56,255 bases of DNA. Source: Eubacterium sp. UBA3279 (GTDB taxonomy: Bacteria; Bacillota; Clostridia; Lachnospirales; Lachnospiraceae). Shown in pieces: positions 13,687 to 23,120 of the stretch. The stretch covers positions 19,748-76,002 of the forward strand of contig DETV01000067.1 in the NCBI GenBank assembly GCA_002361775.1. Direction: 5' to 3'. The notes beneath the pieces were generated by a model. That model was not told the origin of the DNA and ran no database searches. It worked only from the letters and a program-made list of their open reading frames with translations. Made by a program: the position numbers and the translations under genes. Each line of letters starts with the position of its first letter. Within the stretch, counting starts at the first letter, position 1.

Positions 13687-15309
13687 TTATTCTCTTACCG
13701 TTGTATTTCTGATTTCTTTTCTGATTGCTAATATCTGTCCCGGGGCAACAGATAAGATGTCCACACCCATCTCTACCAGTTTTCTTGTCAGTTCTTTGTC
13801 TGATGCCATCTCCCCGCACACCATAACCGGTATTCCATATCGATGAGCATTTCTCACTGCCAGTTCCATCATCCGAATCACTGCCGGATGGCTGGATTGG
13901 CATAAAGAGGCGACTTTATAATTCTGCCTGTCTGCCGCCATCACATATTGAATCAGATCATTCGTTCCAATACTGAAGAAATCCACTTTTTCTGCCAGCA
14001 TATCGCTGATCATAACCGCTGCCGGAGTTTCTATCATTACTCCCTGACGAACCTCTCCATAAACGACCCCTTTTGCATCCATTTCTTCTCGAATGTCATG
14101 AATAATTTCCTGGATTTGATCGATTTCTTCCACAGAAGTGATCATAGGATAAAGAATTCCCAGATTTCCATATACAGCCGCCCGAAACAGCGCTTTTAAC
14201 TGTGTTCTGAATAATTCTTCCTGTTCCAGACAAATGCGGATTCCTCTAAATCCCATAGCCGGATTATCTTCTTTTTCCAAACGAAGATAATTCATCTGTT
14301 TATCAGCCCCGATATCCAAAGTTCGGATATGTACCGGTTTTCCCTGCATTTTTTCCACTATATTCCGATAATATTCGTATTGTTCTTCCTCACTGGGATA
14401 ATTTTCTTTTCCCATAAACAGGTATTCACTGCGAACCAGCCCGATACCTGCTACCCTGTAAGTAATCGCTTCCTCTAATTCTTCTTCTCTTCCCACATTG
14501 GCATAAACGTACATTCGTTCCCCGTCCAGTGTCACTGCCTTTTCGCCAATCAGAGTTTCCAGTCTCTCCTTCTCTTTTTCCTGCTCCCAAAGGCCTTCCT
14601 TGATTTCTTCCAGACATTTTTCTTCCGGTTCCACACAGAATAATCCTTTATTCCCGTTTATAGCTGCCATTTTTCCGTTCCACTCAGAATGAAAAGGAAT
14701 TCCGCAAAGATACGGTATTTCCATTGCAGATGCCAGTACAGCCGTATGCGATTCTCCAGCGCCGATTTCTGTAATCAATCCCAGAATCCTGTTTTTATCA
14801 AACTGAAGCAATTCTCCCGGTGCAATATCTTTCGCCGCCAAAATTACTTTTTCTTCGCCGGGAATCATTCTGTTGTTTTGCCCTGTAAGAAAATTCAGCA
14901 CTCTTCCCGCCACTTCACGGATCTGTCCTCTTTCTTCTTCCTCCCAGTCTTCTTTTTCCTCAAAAATATTTTCTGAAATCTCCCTGCTTACCTGAGAAAT
15001 GGCATATTCACTGGTTACTTTCTGGTTTAAAATCATTTTCTCCACCCACTGCCCCAGTTTACCTTCTCGCAAAAGCATGGCCTGTATATCAAATACCGAC
15101 GCATTTCTGGCGCCTACAATTTCCACTGCTTTTTCATAGGCGGATTCCAGTTGCCCGATCACTATTTCCTGTGCTTTACGGTAACGGTTCACTTCTTCTT
15201 CCGGAAACTCTGTCTTTTGGGGAGTCACCTGATAATGATTACGGGTATATATATAAATCTTTCCAATGGCATTTCCTTTTACGATCACTTTTCCCCGATA
15301 TTGTTCCAT
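13687..15309 (-). CDS. phosphoenolpyruvate-protein phosphotransferase (enzyme I family)
   Basis: A 540-residue enzyme I of the PTS family, which passes phosphate from PEP to HPr. The His-bearing mobile domain is GAGESHTAVLASAMEIPYLC, the PEP-binding barrel has LVRSEYLFMG, DIGADKQM and NPAMGFRGIR, and the active-site Cys is in VCGEMASD. Length is slightly below the usual 570. No ptsH or EII gene is adjacent, and it is cotranscribed with an amidohydrolase (13 bp gap), so it may be a paralogue with a special partner rather than the main enzyme I. AGGGGG lies nine bases before ATG. Several family-consensus positions are altered (GES for the usual GRTS before His). Confidence 0.88.
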   Translation of the reverse strand: MEQYRGKVIVKGNAIGKIYIYTRNHYQVTPQKTEFPEEEVNRYRKAQEIVIGQLESAYEKAVEIVGARNASVFDIQAMLLREGKLGQWVEKMILNQKVTSEYAISQVSREISENIFEEKEDWEEEERGQIREVAGRVLNFLTGQNNRMIPGEEKVILAAKDIAPGELLQFDKNRILGLITEIGAGESHTAVLASAMEIPYLCGIPFHSEWNGKMAAINGNKGLFCVEPEEKCLEEIKEGLWEQEKEKERLETLIGEKAVTLDGERMYVYANVGREEELEEAITYRVAGIGLVRSEYLFMGKENYPSEEEQYEYYRNIVEKMQGKPVHIRTLDIGADKQMNYLRLEKEDNPAMGFRGIRICLEQEELFRTQLKALFRAAVYGNLGILYPMITSVEEIDQIQEIIHDIREEMDAKGVVYGEVRQGVMIETPAAVMISDMLAEKVDFFSIGTNDLIQYVMAADRQNYKVASLCQSSHPAVIRMMELAVRNAHRYGIPVMVCGEMASDKELTRKLVEMGVDILSVAPGQILAIRKEIRNTTVRE

Positions 15310-15322
15310 TTTAAACTGCCCC

Positions 15323-16504
15323 CTATCTTTCCCATTGGTTATTCATATTTAAAATAAACTGGTGTAATGATGCCACCGATTTCCATAAAACATCTTCTGA
15401 AAAATCAAATTGTCCATTGTGGAGAGGATAATTTTCCTCTTTCGGTTTTTCTGCTGTAAATACCATAAATATTCCCCTGGCTCTGCGAAAATAATACGCC
15501 GCACTGTCCCCGGACAAATATAATTGTGTTACCAGTCTGCAGTCATCTCCCCAGATTTCTTTTCCTGTATGAAGACCCAAATCTACCAGTTCATCATCAT
15601 TTATAATCGGAGGAATCGGTTCTTCATCAATTTCCGCTTCAATCTTTGTTCCGGTTTCCTTTTCGATTACTGCAAGCTTTTCCAGAAATAGAGTGCGAAG
15701 CTTTTCATAATCTTCCAGATAACAGGCGCGGAGAGTGCCGGACAGTACTGCCTCCTGAGCCACCACATTTTTTGCCGTCCCTGACTGGAACATACCAATG
15801 CCCACAATAAAAGAACCTTTTCCCTGATAGGATTCGTTTATTTCATAAGCTGCTTCTATGATTTTTGCCCCCGCACGTATAGAATCTTTTCCATGCTGAG
15901 CGCTGCACCAGTGAACAGATTTCCCCTGGATTTTTAATATCACGGAGCCTATCGCTGCTGTGGAAGCTCCTCTGTGAAGTTCCATTCCCAAGGGAGCATC
16001 ATTTACATAGTGATACATTACAAATTCATCCACATGGGGATTTTCCATCACCCCTGCATCCAACATCATCTGTGTCCCCTGCCCATTTTCTTCTCCCGGC
16101 TGGAAAATAAACTTCACATTGACCGGCAGATCCTTCTGGTATCTGACACAGATTTTGGCTAACACCAGCCCTGCCGCCAGAATTCCATCATGACCGCAGG
16201 CATGCATCACCCCCTGATTTTTTGATTTCCAGGGAACTTCTCTTGTTTCCTGTATCGGGAGGGCATCCATCTCAGAACGTACTGCCACCGTATGACATTT
16301 TTCTCTGATTGCTTCCGGCGCCCATACCATGGCCACCACACCATTTTCCCCTGTCATCTGCGGCTCCAGACCCAGGTTTTTCATATATTCAAACACATAT
16401 TTTGCAGTTTCTTTTTCTTCCATGCTGACTTCCGGCCAGGTATGAAAATGTCTCCGCAGCCTTACCAGTTCTTCCTGATAAGACTGATATGATAATTCAT
16501 TCAT
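15323..16504 (-). CDS. M20 family metallo-amidohydrolase
   Basis: A 393-residue zinc amidohydrolase of the M20D group (aminoacylase, IAA-amino acid hydrolase or N-acetyl-diaminopimelate deacetylase type). Visible are RRHFHTWPEVSMEEKETAKY, SEMDALPIQE, MHACGHDGILAAGL (metal ligands Cys/His), FQPGEENGQG, and the C-terminal YPLHNGQFDFSE. The exact substrate is open. ATG 16504 has AGGGAT about eight bases upstream; longer starts at 16549 and 16528 lack ribosome binding sites. It is the first gene of a two-gene unit with the enzyme I paralogue. Confidence 0.88.
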   Translation of the reverse strand: MNELSYQSYQEELVRLRRHFHTWPEVSMEEKETAKYVFEYMKNLGLEPQMTGENGVVAMVWAPEAIREKCHTVAVRSEMDALPIQETREVPWKSKNQGVMHACGHDGILAAGLVLAKICVRYQKDLPVNVKFIFQPGEENGQGTQMMLDAGVMENPHVDEFVMYHYVNDAPLGMELHRGASTAAIGSVILKIQGKSVHWCSAQHGKDSIRAGAKIIEAAYEINESYQGKGSFIVGIGMFQSGTAKNVVAQEAVLSGTLRACYLEDYEKLRTLFLEKLAVIEKETGTKIEAEIDEEPIPPIINDDELVDLGLHTGKEIWGDDCRLVTQLYLSGDSAAYYFRRARGIFMVFTAEKPKEENYPLHNGQFDFSEDVLWKSVASLHQFILNMNNQWER

Positions 16505-16684
16505 CCTTTTATCCCTGTGAGAAACCATACTGTTTCTATCCTTTATCATAACATTATTATTATCATTATACTCTACATCAGCTTATTTTTCCAGATATAC
16601 TTGAACCTGTCCACATTTTCATATATAATCTGTGTTACTGCTCACACAGCAATATTGGTTCATTGCATGGAAAGGAGTTACCAT

Positions 16685-18478
16685 ATGAACATCATTAATA
16701 TAGAACATATTCATAAAGTTTTTGGTGAAAAAATAATATTTGAAGACGCTTCCTTCGGTATCCATGAAGGCAATAAAATCGGTATCGTGGGAATTAACGG
16801 AACAGGAAAAACATCCCTGCTTCGCATGATCGCCGGTATAGAAGAACCGGATCAGGGACAGATCATCCGCCAAAATGGTCTTCGTATCGCCTACCTGCCC
16901 CAGAATCCGGAATTTCCTTCGCAAGCTACTGTTTTATCTTACGCTTTAGACGGAAACAACGATACGGACTGGCTGGTACAAAGTAATCTGAATCGCCTGG
17001 GAATCACAGGATATGATATGCCTATAGAACAGCTTTCCGGCGGTCAAAAAAGAAGGGTGGCTCTGGCAAAGGTTCTGGCTTCAGAATTTGACGTTCTTCT
17101 TCTAGACGAGCCTACCAACCATCTGGATGAGGAAATGATTCTCTGGCTGGAAGATTATCTTAAAAATTATAAAGGAGTTATTCTCATGGTAACCCATGAC
17201 CGCTATTTTTTGGATAAGGTTTCCAACCGGATTCTGGAAATCAGCAGAGGTTCCATGTATAGCTACGATGCCAACTACTCTAAATTTCTGGAATTAAAAG
17301 CAGAGAGAGAGGAAATGGAACTGGCTTCCCACAGGAAAAACCAAAGTATCCTACGCATAGAACTGGAATGGGCCAAGAGAGGTTGTCGCGCAAGAACAAC
17401 GAAACAAAAAGCCCGGCTGGAGCGACTGGAAACTCTAAAAAACGGAAAAGCGCCCATTCAGGATCAGGTAATAGAAATGGATTCTGTAGAGACCCGTATG
17501 GGAAAGAAAACCATTGAATTCCATGAAGTAAGTAAATCTTACGGGGAAATGAAACTGATTGAAAATTTTTCCTACACCTTGCTGCGAAATCAGCGTCTGG
17601 GAATCATCGGTCCCAATGGCTGCGGAAAATCCACACTGTTGAAACTGATCATCGGTCAGATTCAACCGGATCAGGGATATATGGAAATAGGTGAAACTAT
17701 CAAAATCGGCTATCTTGCTCAAGAAGAACCTGATTTTGACACTTCACAACGAGTTATCGATTATGTCAAGGACATTGGAGAGTACGTTCAGACAAAAGAA
17801 GGACGTATCAGCGCTTCCCAGATGCTGGAACGATTTCTTTTTACCCCTGATATGCAATATACTCCTGTTTCCAAACTTTCCGGTGGTGAAAAAAGACGGT
17901 TATACCTGCTTTCTGTACTGGTAAGCGGGGCAAATGTGTTAATTCTGGATGAACCGTCCAATAATATGGATATTCCCACCCTGACTGTTCTGGAAGATTA
18001 TCTGAATTCTTTCATCGGTATTGTTATCACCGTATCCCATGACCGATATTTCCTGGATAACGTGGTGGACAGGATTTTTGAATTTGACGGCAACGGACAT
18101 TTACAGCAATATGAAGGCGGTTATACAGATTATCTGGAAGCAAAACAACGCCGCCAGTCGGATTCTATTCCCCCTGTGCCGAAGCCCCTGGAGGAAAAGA
18201 AAAATAACGCAAAAAACTGGAAACAAAACCGGCCTCAGAAGCTGAAATTCACTTTTAAAGAGCAAAAGGAATTTGAAACTATTGATGACGACATCGCTGC
18301 TCTGGAAGAAAAAATTCAAAGCCTGGACGAAGAAATGATGGCAAACGCCACAAATTCGGGAAAACTGGCTCAGCTCGCCAAAGAAAAAGAAGAAGCCGAA
18401 GCTCAACTGGAAGAAAAAATGGATCGCTGGGTATATCTGAACGATCTGGCAGAAAAAATAGCCTCTCAGGACAAATAA
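16685..18478 (+). CDS. ABC-F family ATPase (Uup/YdiF-like)
   Basis: A 597-residue soluble protein with two ATP-binding cassettes and no membrane segments, as in ABC-F translation factors. First domain: GINGTGKTS, LSGGQKRR, LLLDEPTNHLD. Second: GPNGCGKST, LSGGEKRR, LILDEPSNNMD. A helical linker rich in Arg/Lys lies between them (about 245-320), and a C-terminal coiled coil of about 80 residues follows a KNNAKNWKQNRPQKLKF stretch, as in Uup. Such proteins bind the ribosomal E site or, in some cases, give antibiotic protection; this C-terminal domain favours a housekeeping Uup-like role. AAAGGAG precedes ATG 16685. Confidence 0.92.
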   Translation: MNIINIEHIHKVFGEKIIFEDASFGIHEGNKIGIVGINGTGKTSLLRMIAGIEEPDQGQIIRQNGLRIAYLPQNPEFPSQATVLSYALDGNNDTDWLVQSNLNRLGITGYDMPIEQLSGGQKRRVALAKVLASEFDVLLLDEPTNHLDEEMILWLEDYLKNYKGVILMVTHDRYFLDKVSNRILEISRGSMYSYDANYSKFLELKAEREEMELASHRKNQSILRIELEWAKRGCRARTTKQKARLERLETLKNGKAPIQDQVIEMDSVETRMGKKTIEFHEVSKSYGEMKLIENFSYTLLRNQRLGIIGPNGCGKSTLLKLIIGQIQPDQGYMEIGETIKIGYLAQEEPDFDTSQRVIDYVKDIGEYVQTKEGRISASQMLERFLFTPDMQYTPVSKLSGGEKRRLYLLSVLVSGANVLILDEPSNNMDIPTLTVLEDYLNSFIGIVITVSHDRYFLDNVVDRIFEFDGNGHLQQYEGGYTDYLEAKQRRQSDSIPPVPKPLEEKKNNAKNWKQNRPQKLKFTFKEQKEFETIDDDIAALEEKIQSLDEEMMANATNSGKLAQLAKEKEEAEAQLEEKMDRWVYLNDLAEKIASQDK

Positions 18479-18483
18479 TAAAA

Positions 18484-18528
18484 CCTCCCATAAGAATCAT
18501 TATCCGAATCTTATGGGAGGTTCATTTT
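18484..18528. terminator. shared terminator of the ABC-F and Ca2+-ATPase genes
   Basis: CCTCCCATAAGA (18484-18495) and TCTTATGGGAGG (18509-18520) are perfect inverted repeats with a T-run on the plus strand; the convergent ATPase gene ends at its edge. Confidence 0.88.
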
Positions 18529-21143
18529 TAATGATGATGTTTAATCAGACCTGCCGCTTTGGACACTTCCATAACAACCACAGGAACAAGTACAAGACCA
18601 AGTCCGATAAGATACAATTTCCAGTTCAGCATTACCAGACCGAATGCCACAGATACTGGTGTAAACAATACCAGAGATACCAGCAAAACAGAAACTAATG
18701 CTGCCATATTTAACTTCTTATTGGTAAATACACCAATCTTAAACAGCGAATGTTCTGAACGCATATTAAAGGCCTGTACCACCTGAGAAAGAGCCAGAAC
18801 CATGAAAGCCAGAGTTTGTCCGCCTGCCAGTGTTCCTGTTCCAGTTTCACCAACCTTGAAAGCGATTAATGTGAGAACACCAAACATCAGACCCTGAAGG
18901 GCAATCCGAACACCGTATCCATGAGCAAAAATACTTTCATCCTTCGGCTTCGGTTTCTGAGCCATTACATCTTTTTCCACTGCTTCCATGCCAAGAGCAA
19001 TGGCCGGAAGACTGTCTGTTACCAGATTGATCCACAACAACTGCATGGACAGGAACAAACTCTTATGCCACAACAGCATTGCCAGGAATACGCAAATCAC
19101 CTCTCCGATATTAGTTCCCAGAAGGAATCCTACCACCTTTCGGATATTGGCATAAATTCCACGACCTTCCTGTACTGCATCCACGATGGTGGCAAAGTTA
19201 TCATCTGTCAGTGTCATATCCGCAGCGCCTTTAGCCACATCTGTACCTGTTATTCCCATAGCGCATCCAATATCGGCTGCTTTCAGAGCCGGAGCATCAT
19301 TAACCCCATCTCCTGTCATGGAAACCACCTGGCCTTTTCTCTGCCATGCCTTTACAATGCGGATTTTATTTTCCGGTGATACCCGGGCATAAACAGATAT
19401 CTTTTCTACCTGCTGATCCAGTTCTTCTTCACTCATCTCATCTAACTGACCGCCGGTGATAGCCAGCTCGCCTTCTTGAAGAATACCTAATTCCCTGGCA
19501 ATTGCCGATGCCGTAACCACATGATCTCCTGTAATCATAACAGGACGAATACCTGCTTTTCTGCAAACCTCCACTGCCGCTTTTGCTTCCGGACGAGGAG
19601 GATCGATCATTCCTACCAGACCCATAAACTGCAAACCGTTTTCCAGTTCTTCTGATGTGGGATTTTCCGGAATAGCATCAATTGTCTTATATCCCACTGC
19701 CAGAACACGAAGTGCATTCTCACTCATGGATTCTACATTTTTTCTTGCAGTCTGAAGATCTCCGGAAATACACCGCTTCTCCATCATATCGAAAGCGCCT
19801 TTCACAATGACCACCAGTTTTCCATCAATCTGGTTCACTGTAGTCATCAGCTTTCTGTCAGAATCAAAAGGTAATTCCGCCATACGTGGATACTTCTCAT
19901 TGATTTCCTCTTTGACCATTCCATTTTTATATGCGGCCAGAACAATGGATGTTTCTGTGGGATCTCCTATATGGTGTTCCTCTCCATTTTCAATGGTGAC
20001 AGAACCATCACAGCAAAGAGTTCCGTAAAGCAACAGTTTTTTCACCTGTTCTGATGCATCCTCAGAAAAATCTGACGGCTCCCGTTCTCCATCCAGATAT
20101 GTTTTCACCAATGTCATTCTGTTTTGTGTAAGAGTTCCTGTTTTATCTGAACAGATAATGGAAGCGCTTCCCAGCGTCTCCACTGCGGGAAGGCGGCGGA
20201 TAATGGCATTTTTCTTAACCATCCGCTGAACACCAATGGATAAAACGATAGTCACGATAGCAGGAAGTCCCTCCGGAATTGCAGAAACTGCCAGTGAAAC
20301 AGCAGTCATGAAGATTTCCAGCACCGGAATTCCATTCATAAGGCCAATGACAAAAATGATACCGCAGGCTGCCAGAGCCAAAATACCAAGATATTTTCCC
20401 AACTGGGCAAGTTTTTTCTGAAGAGGTGTTTCACCATCCTCTTCTCCCTCCAGAAGATTGGCTATTTTTCCCATCTCTGTATTCATACCGATAGCGGTAA
20501 CCACTGCTTTGGCTGTTCCGTAAGTGATACTGCAACCGGAAAAAATCATATTGCTCCGATCCCCTAAAGGAGCGTTCTCTGCCGCCACTTCCTGAGCATC
20601 TTTCTCTGATGGAACAGACTCACCGGTAAGAGCAGACTCTTCGCTTTTCAATCCCACACTCTGAAGAAGACGTGCATCTGCAGGAACAAAATCTCCTGCT
20701 TCCAGACGGATCAAATCTCCCGGTACCAGCGCCGATGCATCAATTATTTTTTCCACACCGTCACGGATTACCCTTGCGTGAGGAGCAGACATATTTTTCA
20801 GAGCATCCAGCGCTTTCTCTGCCTTGCTTTCCTGAAGCACTCCCATCACAGCATTCAAAATAACAATCAGTAAAATCAAAGCCGGCTCAAAGAATTCTTT
20901 CGGTTCTCCTTCTGTACAGGCTATGACAAAGGATACTGCCGCTGCCGCCAGAAGAATCAGGATCATCACATCTTTAAACTGATCCAGAAATCTTTGAAGA
21001 TTTGTTTTCTTTTTTTTCTCTCGAAGTTTATTTTCCCCATACTGGCTCTGTCTTCTGGAAACTTCCGCTTCCGATAAGCCTTTTATACCATCTGAGGACA
21101 ATTCTTTTAAAACTTCTTCTCCTTGTACACTATGAAACTTCAA
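18528..21143 (-). CDS. P-type Ca2+-transporting ATPase
   Basis: An 871-residue P2-type ATPase predicted to export Ca2+. Ordered features: actuator loop ALTGESVPSEK, membrane motif SAIPEGLPAIV with the PEGL ion-site, phosphorylation site CSDKTGTLTQNRM, hinge MITGDH and GDGVNDAPALKAADIG, then C-terminal membrane helices with LLWINLVTDSLPAIALGME (ion-binding N and D) and a final HHH. The best start is TTG 21143, because AAGGAGGT sits eight bases upstream. A frame from ATG 21170 would include that ribosome binding site in the coding part. The gene stands alone and shares its terminator with the ABC-F gene. Confidence 0.94.
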   Translation of the reverse strand: MKFHSVQGEEVLKELSSDGIKGLSEAEVSRRQSQYGENKLREKKKKTNLQRFLDQFKDVMILILLAAAAVSFVIACTEGEPKEFFEPALILLIVILNAVMGVLQESKAEKALDALKNMSAPHARVIRDGVEKIIDASALVPGDLIRLEAGDFVPADARLLQSVGLKSEESALTGESVPSEKDAQEVAAENAPLGDRSNMIFSGCSITYGTAKAVVTAIGMNTEMGKIANLLEGEEDGETPLQKKLAQLGKYLGILALAACGIIFVIGLMNGIPVLEIFMTAVSLAVSAIPEGLPAIVTIVLSIGVQRMVKKNAIIRRLPAVETLGSASIICSDKTGTLTQNRMTLVKTYLDGEREPSDFSEDASEQVKKLLLYGTLCCDGSVTIENGEEHHIGDPTETSIVLAAYKNGMVKEEINEKYPRMAELPFDSDRKLMTTVNQIDGKLVVIVKGAFDMMEKRCISGDLQTARKNVESMSENALRVLAVGYKTIDAIPENPTSEELENGLQFMGLVGMIDPPRPEAKAAVEVCRKAGIRPVMITGDHVVTASAIARELGILQEGELAITGGQLDEMSEEELDQQVEKISVYARVSPENKIRIVKAWQRKGQVVSMTGDGVNDAPALKAADIGCAMGITGTDVAKGAADMTLTDDNFATIVDAVQEGRGIYANIRKVVGFLLGTNIGEVICVFLAMLLWHKSLFLSMQLLWINLVTDSLPAIALGMEAVEKDVMAQKPKPKDESIFAHGYGVRIALQGLMFGVLTLIAFKVGETGTGTLAGGQTLAFMVLALSQVVQAFNMRSEHSLFKIGVFTNKKLNMAALVSVLLVSLVLFTPVSVAFGLVMLNWKLYLIGLGLVLVPVVVMEVSKAAGLIKHHH

Positions 21144-21342
21144 TGGATCTACCTCCTTCATCTGCCACATCCAGTTCCCGATAAGGATATCTGTTGCTCT
21201 TGCAGATAGATATATTAGTTATCATAGTTGATTTCAAATATTTCGTCAACGGTTACTCTAATATTCTGTCAAATTTTATTTTTCTTTTATAATATTTTTT
21301 CATTTCTTACGATTTATATTTTTTCTTTAGAACTTATCACTT

Positions 21343-22317
21343 TTACCATGTGAGTAAAGCTGCCGCCCAGGTCAGACCCGCCCCAAAACCGGACAATATC
21401 ACTTTATCCCCCCGGACTAATTCTCCTTTGCGATTCATTTCATCCAGAAGAATAGGAATACTGGCCGCAGAAGTATTTCCATATTCCATCAGATTCATAG
21501 GAAACTTTTCTTCCGGTTCCTCCAATCTTTTTGCCACAGACCGGATGATCCGGCTATTTGCCTGATGAAGAAAATACCAACGGATTTTTTCTTTTTCATA
21601 CCCTGTCTGCTCCAACACCTGTTCAATACATTCCGGCACTTTTTTTACGGCAAATTTGAATACTTCCTGTCCATTCATGGAAATGTAGCTGTCTTCCGGT
21701 TTCCCGTCTTCCTCCCCGTCCTGAAAAAACTTCTTTCTGCTTCTTCCTTTACAGGTAAGAACCTCTCCTTTACTTCCATCTGCATACTGAACAAATCCAT
21801 CCATTCCCTCTTCACTTGCTTCCGCCACTACAGCTCCTGCGCCGTCACCGAACAACACGCAGGTGGAGCGGTCAGTCCAATCCACAAGATCAGAAAGTAC
21901 TTCCGTTCCCACAATTAATATTTTTTCATAAATACCCGCTCTTATATATGCATGCGCTGTATTCAAAGCATACAAAAATCCAGAGCAGGCAGCGCTCAGA
22001 TCAAAAGCCGCCGCCGATACTGCACCGATTGCTTTTTGTACCTGGCAGGCCAGACTGGGGAAACACTGCTCTTTGGAACAGGTTGCCACAATAATCATCT
22101 GAATCTGCTCCGAAGATGTCCCACTGTTTTCCAAAGCTCGTTTTGCCGCTCTGGCCGCCATTTCTCCTGCAGTCTCCCCGGCTGCAATCCTTCTTTTTTT
22201 TATGCCCGTTCTGGTGGAAATCCATTCATCGCTGGTGTCTACCCATTGAGCAAGCTCCTCGTTGCTAATTATTTTTTCCGGAAGATAACTTCCTGTCCCT
22301 GTAATTCTGGTTTTCAT
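21343..22317 (-). CDS. fabH: 3-oxoacyl-[acyl-carrier-protein] synthase III
   Basis: A 324-residue FabH-type condensing enzyme that starts fatty acid chains from acyl-CoA and malonyl-ACP. It begins MKTRITGTGSYLPEK and has WISTRTGIKKRRIA, the active-site Cys in FDLSAACSGFLYAL, His in FLHQANSRII and Asn in EYGNTSAASIP, a complete catalytic triad. It stands away from any fab cluster, so it could be a second copy or supply a special primer. ATG 22317 follows a weak GAGAG; another ATG at 22329 is possible. The 200 bp between this stop and the Ca2+-ATPase start are A/T-rich with no recognised element. Confidence 0.92.
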   Translation of the reverse strand: MKTRITGTGSYLPEKIISNEELAQWVDTSDEWISTRTGIKKRRIAAGETAGEMAARAAKRALENSGTSSEQIQMIIVATCSKEQCFPSLACQVQKAIGAVSAAAFDLSAACSGFLYALNTAHAYIRAGIYEKILIVGTEVLSDLVDWTDRSTCVLFGDGAGAVVAEASEEGMDGFVQYADGSKGEVLTCKGRSRKKFFQDGEEDGKPEDSYISMNGQEVFKFAVKKVPECIEQVLEQTGYEKEKIRWYFLHQANSRIIRSVAKRLEEPEEKFPMNLMEYGNTSAASIPILLDEMNRKGELVRGDKVILSGFGAGLTWAAALLTW

Positions 22318-22467
22318 ATCATCTCTCATTTATTTTGATAATCAAATTATTTTTTTATCAAAGTATATTACAGATGATTCCACTTGTCAACTCTTCTCAT
22401 TCTGCTCTGCCCTTTCCCAAACCGGATCATCACTGTCTTCTTCCTTCACAATAAAAACAGATACAAT

Positions 22468-22508
22468 AAAAAAGGATGCTGTCCGTAAAACCTTCACACA
22501 GCATCCCT
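22468..22508 (-). terminator. terminator of the BFD-like ferredoxin gene
   Basis: GGATGCTGT (22474-22482) and ACAGCATCC (22498-22506) pair; on the minus strand TTTTTT follows (22468-22473). Confidence 0.85.
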
Positions 22509-22525
22509 TTCCTTCTTATTTTTTC

Positions 22526-22723
22526 TCAGGCCATCATAATGTCAGATATGGCATCCATGATTTTGTCATGACATCCGCCACAGCCGGTAGAACAATGTGT
22601 AATCTTCTGTACCTCATCAAAGGTTTTTAAAACATCATCAAATCGTCCCAACTGTTTCAATGCATCTTCCACATCTCCATAGGACACCTGTTTACATTTG
22701 CAGATCATTTCATTTGTAGTCAT
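22526..22723 (-). CDS. BFD-like [2Fe-2S]-binding protein
   Basis: A 65-residue protein with the Cys pattern C-K-C near residue 10 and C-S-T-G-C-G-G-C near residue 46, matching the BFD-like [2Fe-2S] domain (bacterioferritin-associated ferredoxin, NirB/NifU-like central domains). Stand-alone members may pass electrons or hold iron-sulfur clusters. AAAGGAGG lies nine bases before ATG 22723; a GTG two codons earlier is too close to the ribosome binding site. It has its own terminator. No partner enzyme is adjacent, so the electron donor is unknown. Confidence 0.8.
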   Translation of the reverse strand: MTTNEMICKCKQVSYGDVEDALKQLGRFDDVLKTFDEVQKITHCSTGCGGCHDKIMDAISDIMMA

Positions 22724-22845
22724 TCGCACTATCCTCCTTTTGCAGTGGCATTTTCTTTACTGCTTCTGTAACAGTAAGATCAATACTACTGCATTGTATC
22801 ATATCTTTCTCCCTACTACCAGTTTTTTTGAATTTTTTTCTGTTT

Positions 22846-23070
22846 TTACTCAGCCTCTCCCTCTCCGTCTATAGGAGGCGGTGTGAGTGACGGATACAGT
22901 TCTTCATAAGCTTCTCTCTGAGCTTCTGATACCAGTCCTGCAGGTATCAATCCGGTGTAATCCATGCTGGAACTGACAAAAAAGTCTTCTGTTTCTTCGA
23001 TTCCATAAGGATCTGATTTCTGAAAATCAGAACGATTTTCTTTATATATATTTTTTTCCTGTTTTCCCAT
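22846..23070 (-). CDS. small acidic protein of unknown function
   Basis: A 74-residue protein, MGKQEKNIYKENRSDFQK at the start, then SDPYGIEETEDFFVSSS, DYTGLIPAGLVSEAQR and an acidic proline-rich end. No membrane segment or known motif is seen. AGGAG lies eight bases before ATG 23070; a longer frame from 23109 overlaps the ribosome binding site. It lies 50 bp after the DUF5662 gene and is probably the last gene of an xthA-debranching-like-DUF5662 unit. I do not recognise the family. The ribosome binding site and context suggest it is real. Confidence 0.65.
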   Translation of the reverse strand: MGKQEKNIYKENRSDFQKSDPYGIEETEDFFVSSSMDYTGLIPAGLVSEAQREAYEELYPSLTPPPIDGEGEAE

Positions 23071-23120
23071 GAGCCAATCTCCTTTTCTTTTTACTAAAAG
23101 GATGACCAAATCCCTGGTTC

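Noticed and set aside
13687..15309. Enzyme I homologue thought to lack its active-site His
   Set aside because: The loop differs from the usual GRTSH but ESHTAV keeps the His, and the CGEMAS Cys is also present.
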